DNA of 23,585 nt from JAVBKX01 sp031553835 (GCA_031553835.1 JAVBKX010000048.1:1-23585), one strand, 5' to 3'. Positions 1 through 7,776 are shown, counted from the stretch's first letter. Notes: generated by a model not told the origin, from the letters alone. Program-made: numbers and translations.

Positions 1-22
1 CGTTAATTTGTACTCGTTTCAT
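1..22 (-). CDS. Transposase, N-terminal fragment running off the left edge
   Basis: An ATG at 22-20 on the minus strand opens a frame reading MKRVQIN before the window ends. The identical start occurs at 23565 on the plus strand in the other copy. Being the only frame entered from the terminal region of a repeated element, it is most likely the transposase. From memory, the N-terminus is reminiscent of IS1380-type transposases of Bacteroidetes, but seven residues cannot establish that. Confidence 0.5.
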
Positions 23-141
23 AAGCTATATTATTGAAGTTAATACTCTGGTATTCTTTCAAATACAAAGTTAACTAAAATGATATAGCTTATTTTTTGC
101 TACTTATCCATCTTGTCCGGTTTTAAACATAGGAACTTATT
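1..141 (-). mobile_element. Insertion sequence end, left copy (truncated by window edge)
   Basis: Positions 2-141 are the exact reverse complement of 23446-23585, so the window is bordered by two copies of one IS end facing outward. The element begins near 138-141, abutting the tgt stop codon, and runs leftward through about 118 bases of leader into a transposase start at 22. Flanking bases beyond 141 and before 23446 differ, which fixes the element boundary to within two or three bases. The shared stretch is about 140 bases because the window stops, not because the element ends there. The family cannot be fixed from seven residues. Confidence 0.85.
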
Positions 142-1273
142 AATTGATTCTTTGTTGAATTCTGCCGACCATATCACGTTTCCAAGGCATAAAGTCTCCG
201 GCAATAATATGGCGGCGGGCTTCGGCTACCAACCACAGGTAAAACGCCAGGTTGTGAATCGATGCAATTTGCAAAGCTAAAATTTCATCCGCGATGAATA
301 AATGTCGTAAATAAGCTTTCGAATATTTTTCGTCGAGCGCAGATGCTCCGCCTTCTTCCAGAGCAGAATGGTCATTTGCCCATTTGGCATTTCTCATATT
401 GATAATGCCATTTTTCGTAAAAAGCTGTCCGTTGCGACCATTGCGTGTCGGCATAATACAATCAAACATATCCACACCTCTTTCAATCGCTTCGAGCAAA
501 TTAGCCGGTGTTCCCACACCCATCAGGTAGCGGGGTTTGTTGCGCGGCAAAATTTCGTTGACAATTTCGATCATTTCATACATTTTCTCGGTCGGTTCGC
601 CCACAGCCAATCCTCCGATAGCATTGCCATCTGCATTTTTTGCTGCCACATTTTCCGCGGCGCGTATTCTCAGATCTTTGTAAACACAACCCTGCACTAT
701 TGGGAATAAACTTTGCGAATAACCGTATTTGTCTTCGGTTTCATTAAACCTTTTGAAACAGCGATCCAGCCATCGCTCGGTTAAATCCAATGATTTTTTT
801 GCATATCCATAATCGGCATCACCGGGAGTACATTCATCAAAAGCCATTATAATATCGGCGCCTATACTGCGTTGGATATCCATCACCGTTTCAGGAGCGA
901 ATAAATGTTTAGAACCGTCGATATGGGAACGAAATTCAGCTCCTTCTTCTGTTAATTTTCTGTTTTCAGCTAAAGAAAACACCTGAAAACCGCCGCTATC
1001 AGTCAAAATCGGACGATTCCATCCGTTAAATTTATGCAAGCCGCCAGCATGCTCAAGCACCGAAATCCCCGGCCGCAAATACAGGTGATAAGTATTCCCT
1101 AATATGATCTGAGCTCCAATATCTTCTTTGAGTTCGGTAAAATGAACGGCTTTGACCGCTCCTTGTGTTCCGACGGGCATAAAAATGGGAGTTTCAATAG
1201 GCCCATGGCCGGTAGTAATTAATCCGGCTCTGGCGTTGGATGATTGATCTTGAGAGAGCAGTTGAAAATCCAT
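140..1273 (-). CDS. tgt: Queuine/preQ1 tRNA-guanine transglycosylase (Tgt)
   Basis: This enzyme swaps guanine 34 of tRNAs with GUN anticodons for a queuosine precursor base. The 377-residue protein has the family blocks: LTDSGGFQ (catalytic Asp about 92), FDECTPG, GGLAVGE and FDCIMPTRNGRNG (nucleophile Asp about 271). The start at 1273 (MDFQLL) is chosen because a TTG frame opening at 1291 would lie inside the TAnnTTTG promoter box. The usual zinc-site CxCxxC is absent: the matching stretch (about 306-315) reads EEGGASALDE, although the downstream His (about 340, SIHN) remains. I recall this as typical of Bacteroidetes Tgt. The TAA stop abuts the IS end, so the C-terminus may be intact or slightly changed by the insertion. 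Confidence 0.96.
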   Translation of the reverse strand: MDFQLLSQDQSSNARAGLITTGHGPIETPIFMPVGTQGAVKAVHFTELKEDIGAQIILGNTYHLYLRPGISVLEHAGGLHKFNGWNRPILTDSGGFQVFSLAENRKLTEEGAEFRSHIDGSKHLFAPETVMDIQRSIGADIIMAFDECTPGDADYGYAKKSLDLTERWLDRCFKRFNETEDKYGYSQSLFPIVQGCVYKDLRIRAAENVAAKNADGNAIGGLAVGEPTEKMYEMIEIVNEILPRNKPRYLMGVGTPANLLEAIERGVDMFDCIMPTRNGRNGQLFTKNGIINMRNAKWANDHSALEEGGASALDEKYSKAYLRHLFIADEILALQIASIHNLAFYLWLVAEARRHIIAGDFMPWKRDMVGRIQQRIN

Positions 1274-1288
1274 CTGAAAAAATTTCGA

Positions 1289-1296
1289 CAAAGATA
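1289..1296 (-). promoter_or_regulatory. Bacteroidetes-type -7 box for tgt
   Basis: Read on the minus strand the box is TATCTTTG, a full match to TAnnTTTG, 15 bases upstream of the chosen tgt start. A clear -33 TTG at the expected distance is not seen. It lies 11 bases from the box for the divergent gene, so the two promoters are back to back. Confidence 0.5.
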
Positions 1297-1307
1297 ACTT
1301 TTTTTTA

Positions 1308-1315
1308 TATATTTG
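1308..1315 (+). promoter_or_regulatory. -7 box for the GT26/WecA-like operon
   Basis: TATATTTG matches TAnnTTTG exactly and sits 16 bases before the ATG at 1332, implying a very short leader. No good -33 element is seen (a TTTCG near 1283-1287 is a weak candidate). Confidence 0.45.
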
Positions 1316-1331
1316 CAGCGAAATTTAAAAG

Positions 1332-2081
1332 ATGGAAACGTATTTTAGGATACCCTATCAATTTGACAAAACTGTCGTGTGGGATCAAATTGATGGAATG
1401 CTCAAAGATAATATTACTGGATACATTTGTGTTGCAGACGGAGTTACAGCTTCCACCGCTCAACATGCGGAGTGGATGCGCGACATATTGAATGGGGCTT
1501 CGCTTGTCGTTTGTGATAGTGGATGGATTCCTGTGTTTATTCGGTGGATATACGGATATACACGAGAGCAGTATGCGGGTACCGACTTTTTCCGGGATGG
1601 GGTGAGTAAAAATAAATACCGGATGATGTTTTTAGGTACTTCGCATCGCATTTTAGATCCTTTAAAAGAATCCTTAGTGAAGATTAATCCGGATATTCAA
1701 AACATGCCTTTTACCGAATTGCCTTTTTGTGAGGTAGATGCATTTGATTATCAGGAGATTGCTAAATATATAAATGCATACGATCCTGATATTGTTTGGG
1801 TTTCATTAGGAATGCCCAAGCAAGAACAATTTATGTACAGACTGAAACCGCACGTTGATAGAGGCGTCATGATAGGAGTGGGTGCGGCTTTTAAATTTCT
1901 TTCCGGAATAAAAGATCAGAAACGAGCTCCGGATTGGATGATTCGATGCAAAATAGAATGGGTTCACCGGCTGTTTAGTGAACCGAAAAAACAATTGGGT
2001 CGTTGTTGGCTTATTTTTTGCACGTTCCCGACAATGATTTATCAAGAACTGAAACTAAAAAAGAAACAACATGTATTATGA
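1332..2081 (+). CDS. WecG/TagA/CpsF-family (GT26) glycosyltransferase
   Basis: A 249-residue protein of the family that adds the second sugar to a lipid-linked glycan precursor on the cytoplasmic membrane face. Hallmarks are visible: DGVT near residue 37, an FLGTS turn near 100, SLGMPKQEQ near 160, and the C-terminal block IGVGAAFKF..G...RAPDW....IEWVHRL near 178-215. Length matches the family. Its frame overlaps the following WecA-like gene by 11 bases, so they are almost certainly translated together: one enzyme primes the lipid carrier, the other extends it. The acceptor glycan (O-antigen, capsule or exopolysaccharide) cannot be told from the window. Family assignment is firm; the sugar is unknown. 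Confidence 0.93.
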   Translation: METYFRIPYQFDKTVVWDQIDGMLKDNITGYICVADGVTASTAQHAEWMRDILNGASLVVCDSGWIPVFIRWIYGYTREQYAGTDFFRDGVSKNKYRMMFLGTSHRILDPLKESLVKINPDIQNMPFTELPFCEVDAFDYQEIAKYINAYDPDIVWVSLGMPKQEQFMYRLKPHVDRGVMIGVGAAFKFLSGIKDQKRAPDWMIRCKIEWVHRLFSEPKKQLGRCWLIFCTFPTMIYQELKLKKKQHVL

Positions 2082-3162
2082 CGAAAAAATGCTTTTGGCA
2101 TTTACGATCAGCCTCTTTATTTCCGTTTTCATGACCGAACAAATTATCGATTTTTCAAAACGGAGCGGCATCGTTGATTCTCCGAATGAACGGCGGAAAA
2201 TACATAAGATCAGCGTACCCAACATGGGTGGCGTAGGCGTGTTTATCGCATCGATGTTTGCCTATTTTGCATTCAGTGATTATACGAATGTATTACGTCC
2301 CGATAAATTATTTTCCATCACCATTTTGCTTTTCTTTATGGGTTTGAAAGATGATCTGGAACCGATTAAACCGTGGAAACGTTTCATTTGTGAATTCTTA
2401 TGCGCCTTTTTTATCATTTATGTAACCGATGTGCGCATTCCGAGCATGTATGGAATTTTCGCCATAGAAACATTGCCTTATTGGGCTAGTTTTGCGTTGA
2501 CGTCGGTGTTTATTGTGGCATGCATTAATGCCTACAATATGATAGACGGAATCGATGGTTTGTTAGGCAGTCTTTGTTTGTTGGGAACCGCCGTATTCGG
2601 AATCGCATTTTTCGCCACGAATGAATGGTTATGGGTTTTATTGTGCGTGGTATTAGCCGGAGCGTTAATTGGATTTCTGATTTTCAACTGGTCGCCGGCT
2701 CAGATTTTTATGGGCAATGGCGGATCCATGTTCCTGGGAACATTTTTTGCCTGTGTCGCTTTGCGTTTTATGCAAGTGAACCACTACATTGACGGTTCGT
2801 TTTTCCAAATTACCATGCCGCATACAATGGCATTGAGTGTAATAGCCATTCCTATGTTTGATATGCTTACCGTCTTTTTTATTCGTATCGTACATAAACA
2901 ATCTCCTTTTAAAGCCGATAGAAGGCATACTCATCATCGATTGATCGGCATGGGATTAAAACATTGGCAGGCAGTACTGATTTTATTAGCAGCTAATGTG
3001 TTAATAATCATTTTTGCTTATTTTGTACAGGACGCGGGAGCTTTACGCTCATTAGTTTACACATTGTTGTTTTGCACCTGCTTACAGTTATTAGTATTAG
3101 GTTTATTTTATACATATAATCGTCGCAGGCTGGCGGCGGGCGCTAATCGTGTTTTGGATTAA
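2071..3162 (+). CDS. WecA/TagO-like polyprenyl-phosphate sugar-1-phosphate transferase (MraY superfamily)
   Basis: A 363-residue, multi-pass membrane protein expected to load a nucleotide-activated amino sugar phosphate onto undecaprenyl phosphate, the priming step of surface glycan synthesis. Superfamily motifs are present in order: VDSPNERRKIH near 35, LKDDLEP (Asp 94, 95), NAYNMIDGIDG (residues 153-163), FMGNGGSMFLG (213-223) and a RHTHHRL histidine cluster near 285. The oddity is residue 216: the family normally has Asp in MGDxGS, here AAT encodes Asn. That Asp is a magnesium ligand in MraY, so activity may be altered. Start at 2071 overlaps the upstream gene; ATG at 2089 is the alternative. 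PglC-type or MraY identity is less likely, since length and motifs fit the WecA branch. Confidence 0.92.
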   Translation: MYYDEKMLLAFTISLFISVFMTEQIIDFSKRSGIVDSPNERRKIHKISVPNMGGVGVFIASMFAYFAFSDYTNVLRPDKLFSITILLFFMGLKDDLEPIKPWKRFICEFLCAFFIIYVTDVRIPSMYGIFAIETLPYWASFALTSVFIVACINAYNMIDGIDGLLGSLCLLGTAVFGIAFFATNEWLWVLLCVVLAGALIGFLIFNWSPAQIFMGNGGSMFLGTFFACVALRFMQVNHYIDGSFFQITMPHTMALSVIAIPMFDMLTVFFIRIVHKQSPFKADRRHTHHRLIGMGLKHWQAVLILLAANVLIIIFAYFVQDAGALRSLVYTLLFCTCLQLLVLGLFYTYNRRRLAAGANRVLD

Positions 3163-3180
3163 ATAGAAACAATTGCTTTG

Positions 3181-3204
3181 ATTTGTGTGTTACAACACAT
3201 AAAT
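3181..3204. promoter_or_regulatory. Palindrome upstream of the DUF2582 gene
   Basis: A 9-base stem with one G.T wobble and a TTACAA loop lies between the WecA-like stop (3162) and the next ATG (3243). No T-run follows on either strand, so it is a poor terminator. An operator or a transcript processing site is possible. Confidence 0.3.
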
Positions 3205-3242
3205 TGAAGAAAAATTGATGTTTAACATAAAAGTAATTAAAA

Positions 3243-3440
3243 ATGAAAGAAAAAATTGGAGCCAATGCGGGAGTTGTGTGGAATGCACTTGCTGGTAAAG
3301 GTACCAAAGGTTTAAAAGAAGTAAAAAAAGAAACCAAACTGGCAGAGAAAGATTTGTATGCTGCCTTAGGGTGGTTGGCACGCGAAGAAAAAGTCTCTTT
3401 TTCAGAAATAGAAGGAGATATTCTGATCGCTGTACTTTAA
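3243..3440 (+). CDS. Small winged-helix protein (DUF2582)
   Basis: A 65-residue protein matching the compact winged-helix family DUF2582, seen widely in Bacteroidetes: an N-terminal IGANAGVVWNAL helix, a middle helix, then the family signature LGWLAREEKVSF near 45-56 and a short beta wing. The family has a DNA-binding fold, but its targets are not known to me. It stands 80 bases after the WecA-like gene and is followed at once by a strong hairpin terminator. It may be the last gene of the glycan operon or expressed alone; no convincing promoter box lies directly before it. Confidence 0.85.
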   Translation: MKEKIGANAGVVWNALAGKGTKGLKEVKKETKLAEKDLYAALGWLAREEKVSFSEIEGDILIAVL

Positions 3441-3456
3441 GAACTTATTATAAAGT

Positions 3457-3500
3457 AAAGGGCTGCTTCTTTTTTATGTGGGAGGCAGCCCTTTCTTTAT
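3457..3500 (+). terminator. Intrinsic terminator after the DUF2582 gene
   Basis: A perfect 10-base stem (AAAGGGCTGC with GCAGCCCTTT, 3457-3466 and 3485-3494), loop of 18, followed by TCTTTAT. It also lies just past the stop of the oncoming transporter gene at 3503, so it may serve both strands. Confidence 0.8.
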
Positions 3501-3502
3501 GC

Positions 3503-4783
3503 TTATTTCTTTGCTACGAATCGGTTGAAGAGTAATAACCCTATGATAGTAAGTAATCCTATTCCGCTGAAAATTAGCCATAAGATAGAAGGCTGATGCA
3601 ATTTATCAACAAAATGGACATATAAATTAGCGCCTAATATGCCTCCGACACCGCTTCCAATCACACCGTATAAGAAAGAATAGCCTAAGTAAAGGGCTTT
3701 TTTATCTTCAGGAGCAATTAGGCCTACATACGAAAGAAATTTGGGATGAGCAGTCATTTCACCTAAAGTGAAGATGACGATACCGGCCATAAAAATCCAG
3801 ATACTTGTAGATAAAGAAAGTATAGCCATTCCTAAAGTTCCGAATAATATACCGGTAATCATGGTCGGCAAGGCTTTGAAATGTTTCACGATAGTTGAAA
3901 CTAACATTTGCAGGCAAATAATTGTACCTGCATTTAAGGCCGTAACATGTTCCACATCAAACTTCCAATCCGGTTGATGAACGAATAAGGACAGGAAACT
4001 GTTGACTGCAATATTGAGCGGTTCTGCATCTACATAATCTTTTACATACCACAAAACCGTATCAAACATTTGAAAATATAAAATCCAAAACATGGAATAA
4101 ATGACAATCATCAGGATAAAACGATAGTCCTTTATTACCTGGATGGCGCCTAATAGCACTTCTCCCAATGACTTGGTAGTTTGAGGTCGTGTAGGTTCCC
4201 GGTAAAGAAACAGGTTGAGAAACAACAGCGATCCGGTGGCAATGGCTGCCATAAAAAAGATGTAGCTGTAATCAAATTTTTTTAATACCGGTACTAAAAT
4301 CAACGGGAAAATGAAAGCGCCCAAATTGATAGTCCAATAAAAAATTCCAAATCCCAAAGTGGAATTTTCGTCTGTTGTAGTTCGGGCAATTGTGCCGGAA
4401 ATCAAAGGTTTGAAAAAACCGGCTCCAATATTCATGAAAAGAAGACTGGCGAAAATAGTTTCGTATCCGGTGCTGATTCCGGACAGATAGTATCCGGCGC
4501 TCATCACAATGAATGCTCCCATCAATATTTTGCGATAGCCATACCGGTCGGCAATGGCTCCGGACAAAATAGGCAACAGGTATAACAACGGTTTGGTAAT
4601 ACTGCTGATTAGTCCGGCATTTTCTCTTGTCAATCCTAAACCGCCATCGCCTGCAGATGAGACTAAATACACAGATAATACAGACATAACGCCATAATAG
4701 GAGCCTCTTTCAAAAAACTCCATGATGATGACTATCCAATAATTACGTGGAAATGATTTAATTCCTTTAGGTTGTTGTTTCAT
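3503..4783 (-). CDS. POT/PTR2-family proton-coupled peptide transporter
   Basis: A 426-residue major-facilitator protein with about 12 hydrophobic segments. The POT signature ExxER is present (EFFERGSYYG, residues 22-31), the proton-coupling motif of di- and tripeptide symporters. The start at 4783 is chosen because the protein then begins MKQQPKG just before the first membrane helix and because a full promoter lies 19 bases upstream; the frame is open further upstream (to 4969), but that would run through the promoter and into the divergent gene, with a non-transporter sequence. Substrate is inferred from the family only. No amino-acid or peptidase gene is nearby to narrow it down. Confidence 0.9.
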   Translation of the reverse strand: MKQQPKGIKSFPRNYWIVIIMEFFERGSYYGVMSVLSVYLVSSAGDGGLGLTRENAGLISSITKPLLYLLPILSGAIADRYGYRKILMGAFIVMSAGYYLSGISTGYETIFASLLFMNIGAGFFKPLISGTIARTTTDENSTLGFGIFYWTINLGAFIFPLILVPVLKKFDYSYIFFMAAIATGSLLFLNLFLYREPTRPQTTKSLGEVLLGAIQVIKDYRFILMIVIYSMFWILYFQMFDTVLWYVKDYVDAEPLNIAVNSFLSLFVHQPDWKFDVEHVTALNAGTIICLQMLVSTIVKHFKALPTMITGILFGTLGMAILSLSTSIWIFMAGIVIFTLGEMTAHPKFLSYVGLIAPEDKKALYLGYSFLYGVIGSGVGGILGANLYVHFVDKLHQPSILWLIFSGIGLLTIIGLLLFNRFVAKK

Positions 4784-4801
4784 GATACAATTTTTGCAGT
4801 G

Positions 4802-4833
4802 CAAAACTACTACTTTTTTTGTTATGCAGACAA
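4802..4833 (-). promoter_or_regulatory. Promoter of the POT transporter
   Basis: On the minus strand a TTG (4833-4831) stands 21 bases before TAGTTTTG (4809-4802), matching the Bacteroidetes -33/-7 layout. The predicted start of transcription is a few bases before the ATG at 4783. Confidence 0.6.
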
Positions 4834-4853
4834 TAGAAAATATGGAAATGTTG

Positions 4854-4861
4854 TAACTTTG
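4854..4861 (+). promoter_or_regulatory. -7 box for the HAD gene
   Basis: TAACTTTG matches TAnnTTTG, 17 bases before the ATG at 4879. No TTG at a suitable distance upstream. Confidence 0.45.
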
Positions 4862-4878
4862 CGGCTTATAAAATTGTA

Positions 4879-5517
4879 ATGATAGTGGATAAGTCAATAG
4901 CTGTACTTTTTGATATGGACGGGGTGATAGTGGATACCGAGCCTCAATATGATATTTTGTGGAAATCAATCGGAAATAAATATCTTCCTGAAATGGAAGG
5001 TTTTGAAAAAATGATCAAAGGAACGATTTTGCCTAATATTTTTGCAAAGTATTTTTCTCATTTGCCGGACGAGGAACTGCGAAAGATAGAGATGCGGGTT
5101 GAAGAGTATGAATTGAATATGGATTTTTTTGAAATTCCGGGCGCATTAGATTTTGTCAGGTCGTTGAAACAGCGAGGGATCAAGACCGGCTTAGTAACCA
5201 GTTCGGGTGAAGAAAAAGTGAAAAAAGTATGGGCAGTACTTGGTTTCGACGGATTGTTTGATACATTGGTTGCAGCGGAAAGAATCAAAGAAGGAAAACC
5301 CAATCCCATGTGCTACTTGTTGGCAGCTCAGGATTTAGGCGTGAATCCTGCCGATTGTTATGTATTTGAAGATTCTTTTGCCGGTATTCAAGCGGGAAAG
5401 AGTGCGGGAATGAAAGTTATCGGGCTGGCTACGACTAATTCGGCTGAAAGCTTGCAAGATAAAGTGGAGCAGGTTATTCCGGACTTCAGAGGTTTTAAAT
5501 TGAGAATTGAGAATTGA
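4879..5517 (+). CDS. HAD-superfamily hydrolase, beta-phosphoglucomutase-like
   Basis: A 212-residue soluble phosphatase or phosphomutase. All HAD motifs are in place: FDMDGV (nucleophile Asp 12, acid/base Asp 14), TSS near 107-109, KPNP with Lys 140, and FEDSFAGI with acidic pair Glu 164-Asp 165. The helical cap between residues 20 and 90 and the sequence VIVDTEP place it in subfamily I with beta-phosphoglucomutase, sugar-phosphate and 2-deoxyglucose-6-phosphate phosphatases; the substrate cannot be read from sequence. Its last codons (LRIEN) are written in a TTGAGAA heptamer repeat that continues past the stop, so the C-terminal tail may have been added by repeat growth. Confidence 0.9.
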   Translation: MIVDKSIAVLFDMDGVIVDTEPQYDILWKSIGNKYLPEMEGFEKMIKGTILPNIFAKYFSHLPDEELRKIEMRVEEYELNMDFFEIPGALDFVRSLKQRGIKTGLVTSSGEEKVKKVWAVLGFDGLFDTLVAAERIKEGKPNPMCYLLAAQDLGVNPADCYVFEDSFAGIQAGKSAGMKVIGLATTNSAESLQDKVEQVIPDFRGFKLRIEN

Positions 5518-5546
5518 GAGTTTTTATTCTCCATTCTCCATTCTTA
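5500..5546. repeat. Heptamer repeats at the convergent ends of the HAD and GT2 genes
   Basis: On the plus strand TTGAGAA, TTGAGAA and TTGAGAG follow one another in exact 7-base register from 5500 to 5520. After a T-rich turn, ATTCTCC repeats at 5526-5544 mirror this as GGAGAAT on the minus strand. The two halves are imperfect inverted repeats and can fold into a hairpin, so the block may act as a two-way terminator. It encodes the last residues of both flanking proteins. Confidence 0.7.
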
Positions 5547-6492
5547 ACTCTTCCTCCACTTTATACTCATTTCGTTCCGAAGAATTACGTGTAATCAATT
5601 CTCCGAGAAAACCTGTTAAGAATAATTGTGTTCCTAAAATCATACAAATCAGGGAGATGAAAAAATAAGGAGAATCTGTTACCAGACGATAGGCTTCCCC
5701 ATGATTCATGGCGTATAGTTTCATCGCACCGACTACGATTACGGCAACTAAACCGAAGAAAAACATCAGGCTGCCAATTAATCCGAAAAAATGCATCGGT
5801 TTGCGTCCGAATTTCGATAAAAACCACAGGGTGAGTAAGTCTAAATATCCATTGAAAAAACGATCCATTCCAAATTTAGTAGAACCATATTTTCTCGCCT
5901 GGTGTTGTACCGGCTTTTCTGTTATTTTAGCAAATCCGGCATTTTTGGCCAGGTAAGGAATCCACCGGTGCATATCATTATACAGTTCAATGTTTTTTAC
6001 TACTGCTCGTTTGTAGGCTTTTAATCCACAGTTAAAATCATGCAAACGGATTCCGGAAACGGCCCGGGCTGTAGCATTAAATAATTTCGTAGGAAGCGTT
6101 TTGCTAAGTGGATCATACCGCTTTTTTTTCCAGCCTGATACCAAATCGTACCCATCTTCTTTGATCATGCGATAGAGTTCCGGAATTTCGTCGGGACTAT
6201 CCTGCAAATCGGCATCCATCGTAATGATTACATCACCGTTGGTGCGGGCGAACCCACATTGCAGCGCCGGTGATTTGCCATAATTTTTGCGAAATCGAAT
6301 TGCTTTGATTTTGTCGGGATAATCGTTTTTAAGTGATTGGATGATTTTCCAGGAATCATCGGTACTTCCGTCATCCACAAAAATGGTTTCATAACTGAAT
6401 TGATTGTCTTTCATGACTTTGTTAATCCAGCTAAATAGTTCGGAAATCGATTCGGCTTCGTTATATAAGGGGATGACGACTGAAATATCCAT
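5524..6492 (-). CDS. Family 2 glycosyltransferase, DPM1/GtrB-like, with two C-terminal membrane helices
   Basis: A 322-residue protein likely to transfer a sugar from a nucleotide donor to polyprenyl phosphate. The N-terminal GT-A domain shows VVIPLYNE (residues 5-12), VDDGSTDD (39-46), the metal-binding DAD (93-95) with LQD, and a later RKYGSTKFG turn. Two membrane helices follow at about 234-260 and 276-300, as in GtrB and ArnC-type enzymes. The lipid-linked sugar would be used by a flippase or membrane glycosyltransferase not seen here. The C-terminal tail (LRMENGE) is encoded in the heptamer repeat block. It stands alone between convergent and divergent neighbours. Confidence 0.9.
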   Translation of the reverse strand: MDISVVIPLYNEAESISELFSWINKVMKDNQFSYETIFVDDGSTDDSWKIIQSLKNDYPDKIKAIRFRKNYGKSPALQCGFARTNGDVIITMDADLQDSPDEIPELYRMIKEDGYDLVSGWKKKRYDPLSKTLPTKLFNATARAVSGIRLHDFNCGLKAYKRAVVKNIELYNDMHRWIPYLAKNAGFAKITEKPVQHQARKYGSTKFGMDRFFNGYLDLLTLWFLSKFGRKPMHFFGLIGSLMFFFGLVAVIVVGAMKLYAMNHGEAYRLVTDSPYFFISLICMILGTQLFLTGFLGELITRNSSERNEYKVEEELRMENGE

Positions 6493-6523
6493 AAAGAATG
6501 AAAAACTTAATTAATTGAAAGTG

Positions 6524-6531
6524 CAAATATA
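6524..6531 (-). promoter_or_regulatory. -7 box for the GT2 gene
   Basis: Minus-strand TATATTTG, 32 bases upstream of the ATG at 6492. A -33 element is not clear. Confidence 0.4.
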
Positions 6532-6543
6532 CGATATAATCCT

Positions 6544-6551
6544 TATTTTTG
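6544..6551 (+). promoter_or_regulatory. -7 box for the metallophosphoesterase gene
   Basis: TATTTTTG, 37 bases before the ATG at 6589 and 12 bases from the divergent GT2 box. The nearest TTG upstream is 26 bases away, longer than ideal. Confidence 0.4.
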
Positions 6552-6588
6552 TACTTATATACTACCAATAACAACTGCTTAACGATTT

Positions 6589-7722
6589 ATGATTTTTTTT
6601 CTTCGCTCTTTTTTTGCTCAAATCTTCCTGAATGGATTCATGGTTTTTAGAATATGGAAAAGCCGTGATTTAGACAAGGGATGGAAATGGTTGTTGATTG
6701 TTGTCTATGCGATCGAAACCTTGCTTTATTTTGTCGGGTTACTGTCGGGATATCGTCTTCCGATTGAATTTTATACATTGATTCAGGTCATTAGCGGAAT
6801 TTGGGTGGTTACTCAAAGTTATTTGGTTTCAATTATTTTGCTGTTTGATTTGTTTTTCTTTTTGGACAGGCGGTTTCATTTTTTGTCCATGTTCAAAGAG
6901 CAAAGCATTCACAGATCAAAAAGAATTGTATTTGCCGGCATATTGATGTTGCTAAGTTATAATCTCTATACTGGCTATAATCATTTTATTCATCCTGATG
7001 TAAAACATTATGCTTATACCTTCGGCGATGATACAAAGGGTCCGAAAGCGCACTTTCGAATGTTGGTAGCGGCAGATTTACATTTGGGCTATATTGTGAA
7101 TGCCAGGATTTTAGAACGTTTTGTGAATGAAATGAATGCCCAGCATCCGGACATAGTGGTGATCAACGGGGATTTGATTGATTATGAACTACGCCCTGTT
7201 GTGGCAGGGAAAATGGATTCGATTTTGCGTCGGATTCAAGCACCACACGGAGTATTTTTTGTTCCGGGTAATCACGAATATAAATTGGATGGGGAAACTC
7301 GTTTGCAATGGATTGCCGATCATTGCGGAATGACAGTGTTGCGCGATTCTGTGGCTATGATTGACAGCGTTTTGTATCTTATCGGGCGTGACGATCGGTC
7401 GAATAAAGAGAAACGCCTTCCGATCGATCAATTATTACAACAAACAGATGCCGCATTCCCTCGTATATTATTCGCACATCAACCCGACGATATACCGGAT
7501 TCCTATTTCCATGATATTTCATTAACTATTTGCGGGCATACACATAGTGGTCAGATTTTTCCGGCTAATTTGGCTGTACAATGGATTTTTCCTAATGGAT
7601 ATGGATGGCAACATTCAGGCAATTCGGCTTCTTATACTACCTCCGGTTTAGGATTGTCGGGTTTCCCGTTGCGTATCAGCAATCGTTCGGAAATGATTGT
7701 TTTTGATATTACGATATATTGA
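6589..7722 (+). CDS. Membrane-anchored metallophosphoesterase
   Basis: A 377-residue protein with four hydrophobic helices in the first 130 residues, then a calcineurin-like phosphoesterase domain. Metal-binding motifs appear in order: AADLHLG (Asp 163, His 165), NGDLID (Asp 195), PGNHEY (Asn 228, His 229), LFAHQP and CGHTHSG. This arrangement fits the YkuE/YaeI type, some of which act on lipid-linked pyrophosphates such as UDP-diacylglucosamine; substrate here is not determined. The catalytic domain probably sits at a membrane surface, but its side is not predictable with certainty. It is transcribed alone, with its own box upstream and the prfB promoter overlapping its stop. Confidence 0.9.
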   Translation: MIFFLRSFFAQIFLNGFMVFRIWKSRDLDKGWKWLLIVVYAIETLLYFVGLLSGYRLPIEFYTLIQVISGIWVVTQSYLVSIILLFDLFFFLDRRFHFLSMFKEQSIHRSKRIVFAGILMLLSYNLYTGYNHFIHPDVKHYAYTFGDDTKGPKAHFRMLVAADLHLGYIVNARILERFVNEMNAQHPDIVVINGDLIDYELRPVVAGKMDSILRRIQAPHGVFFVPGNHEYKLDGETRLQWIADHCGMTVLRDSVAMIDSVLYLIGRDDRSNKEKRLPIDQLLQQTDAAFPRILFAHQPDDIPDSYFHDISLTICGHTHSGQIFPANLAVQWIFPNGYGWQHSGNSASYTTSGLGLSGFPLRISNRSEMIVFDITIY

Positions 7723-7731
7723 GTACCTTTG
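7702..7731 (+). promoter_or_regulatory. Promoter of prfB
   Basis: TTTG (7702-7705) and TACCTTTG (7724-7731) are 18 bases apart, close to the Bacteroidetes layout. The -33 part lies inside the end of the metallophosphoesterase gene. The leader is about 70 bases. Confidence 0.5.
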
Positions 7732-7776
7732 CGGCTTAAATAAAATTTGAGTTCCCGCTTGATGACTTTTCATCGC

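Noticed and set aside
3503..4969. Longer transporter reading frame starting at 4969
   Set aside because: The extra 62 residues do not resemble a transporter, cross the promoter at 4802-4833 and overlap the divergent HAD gene.
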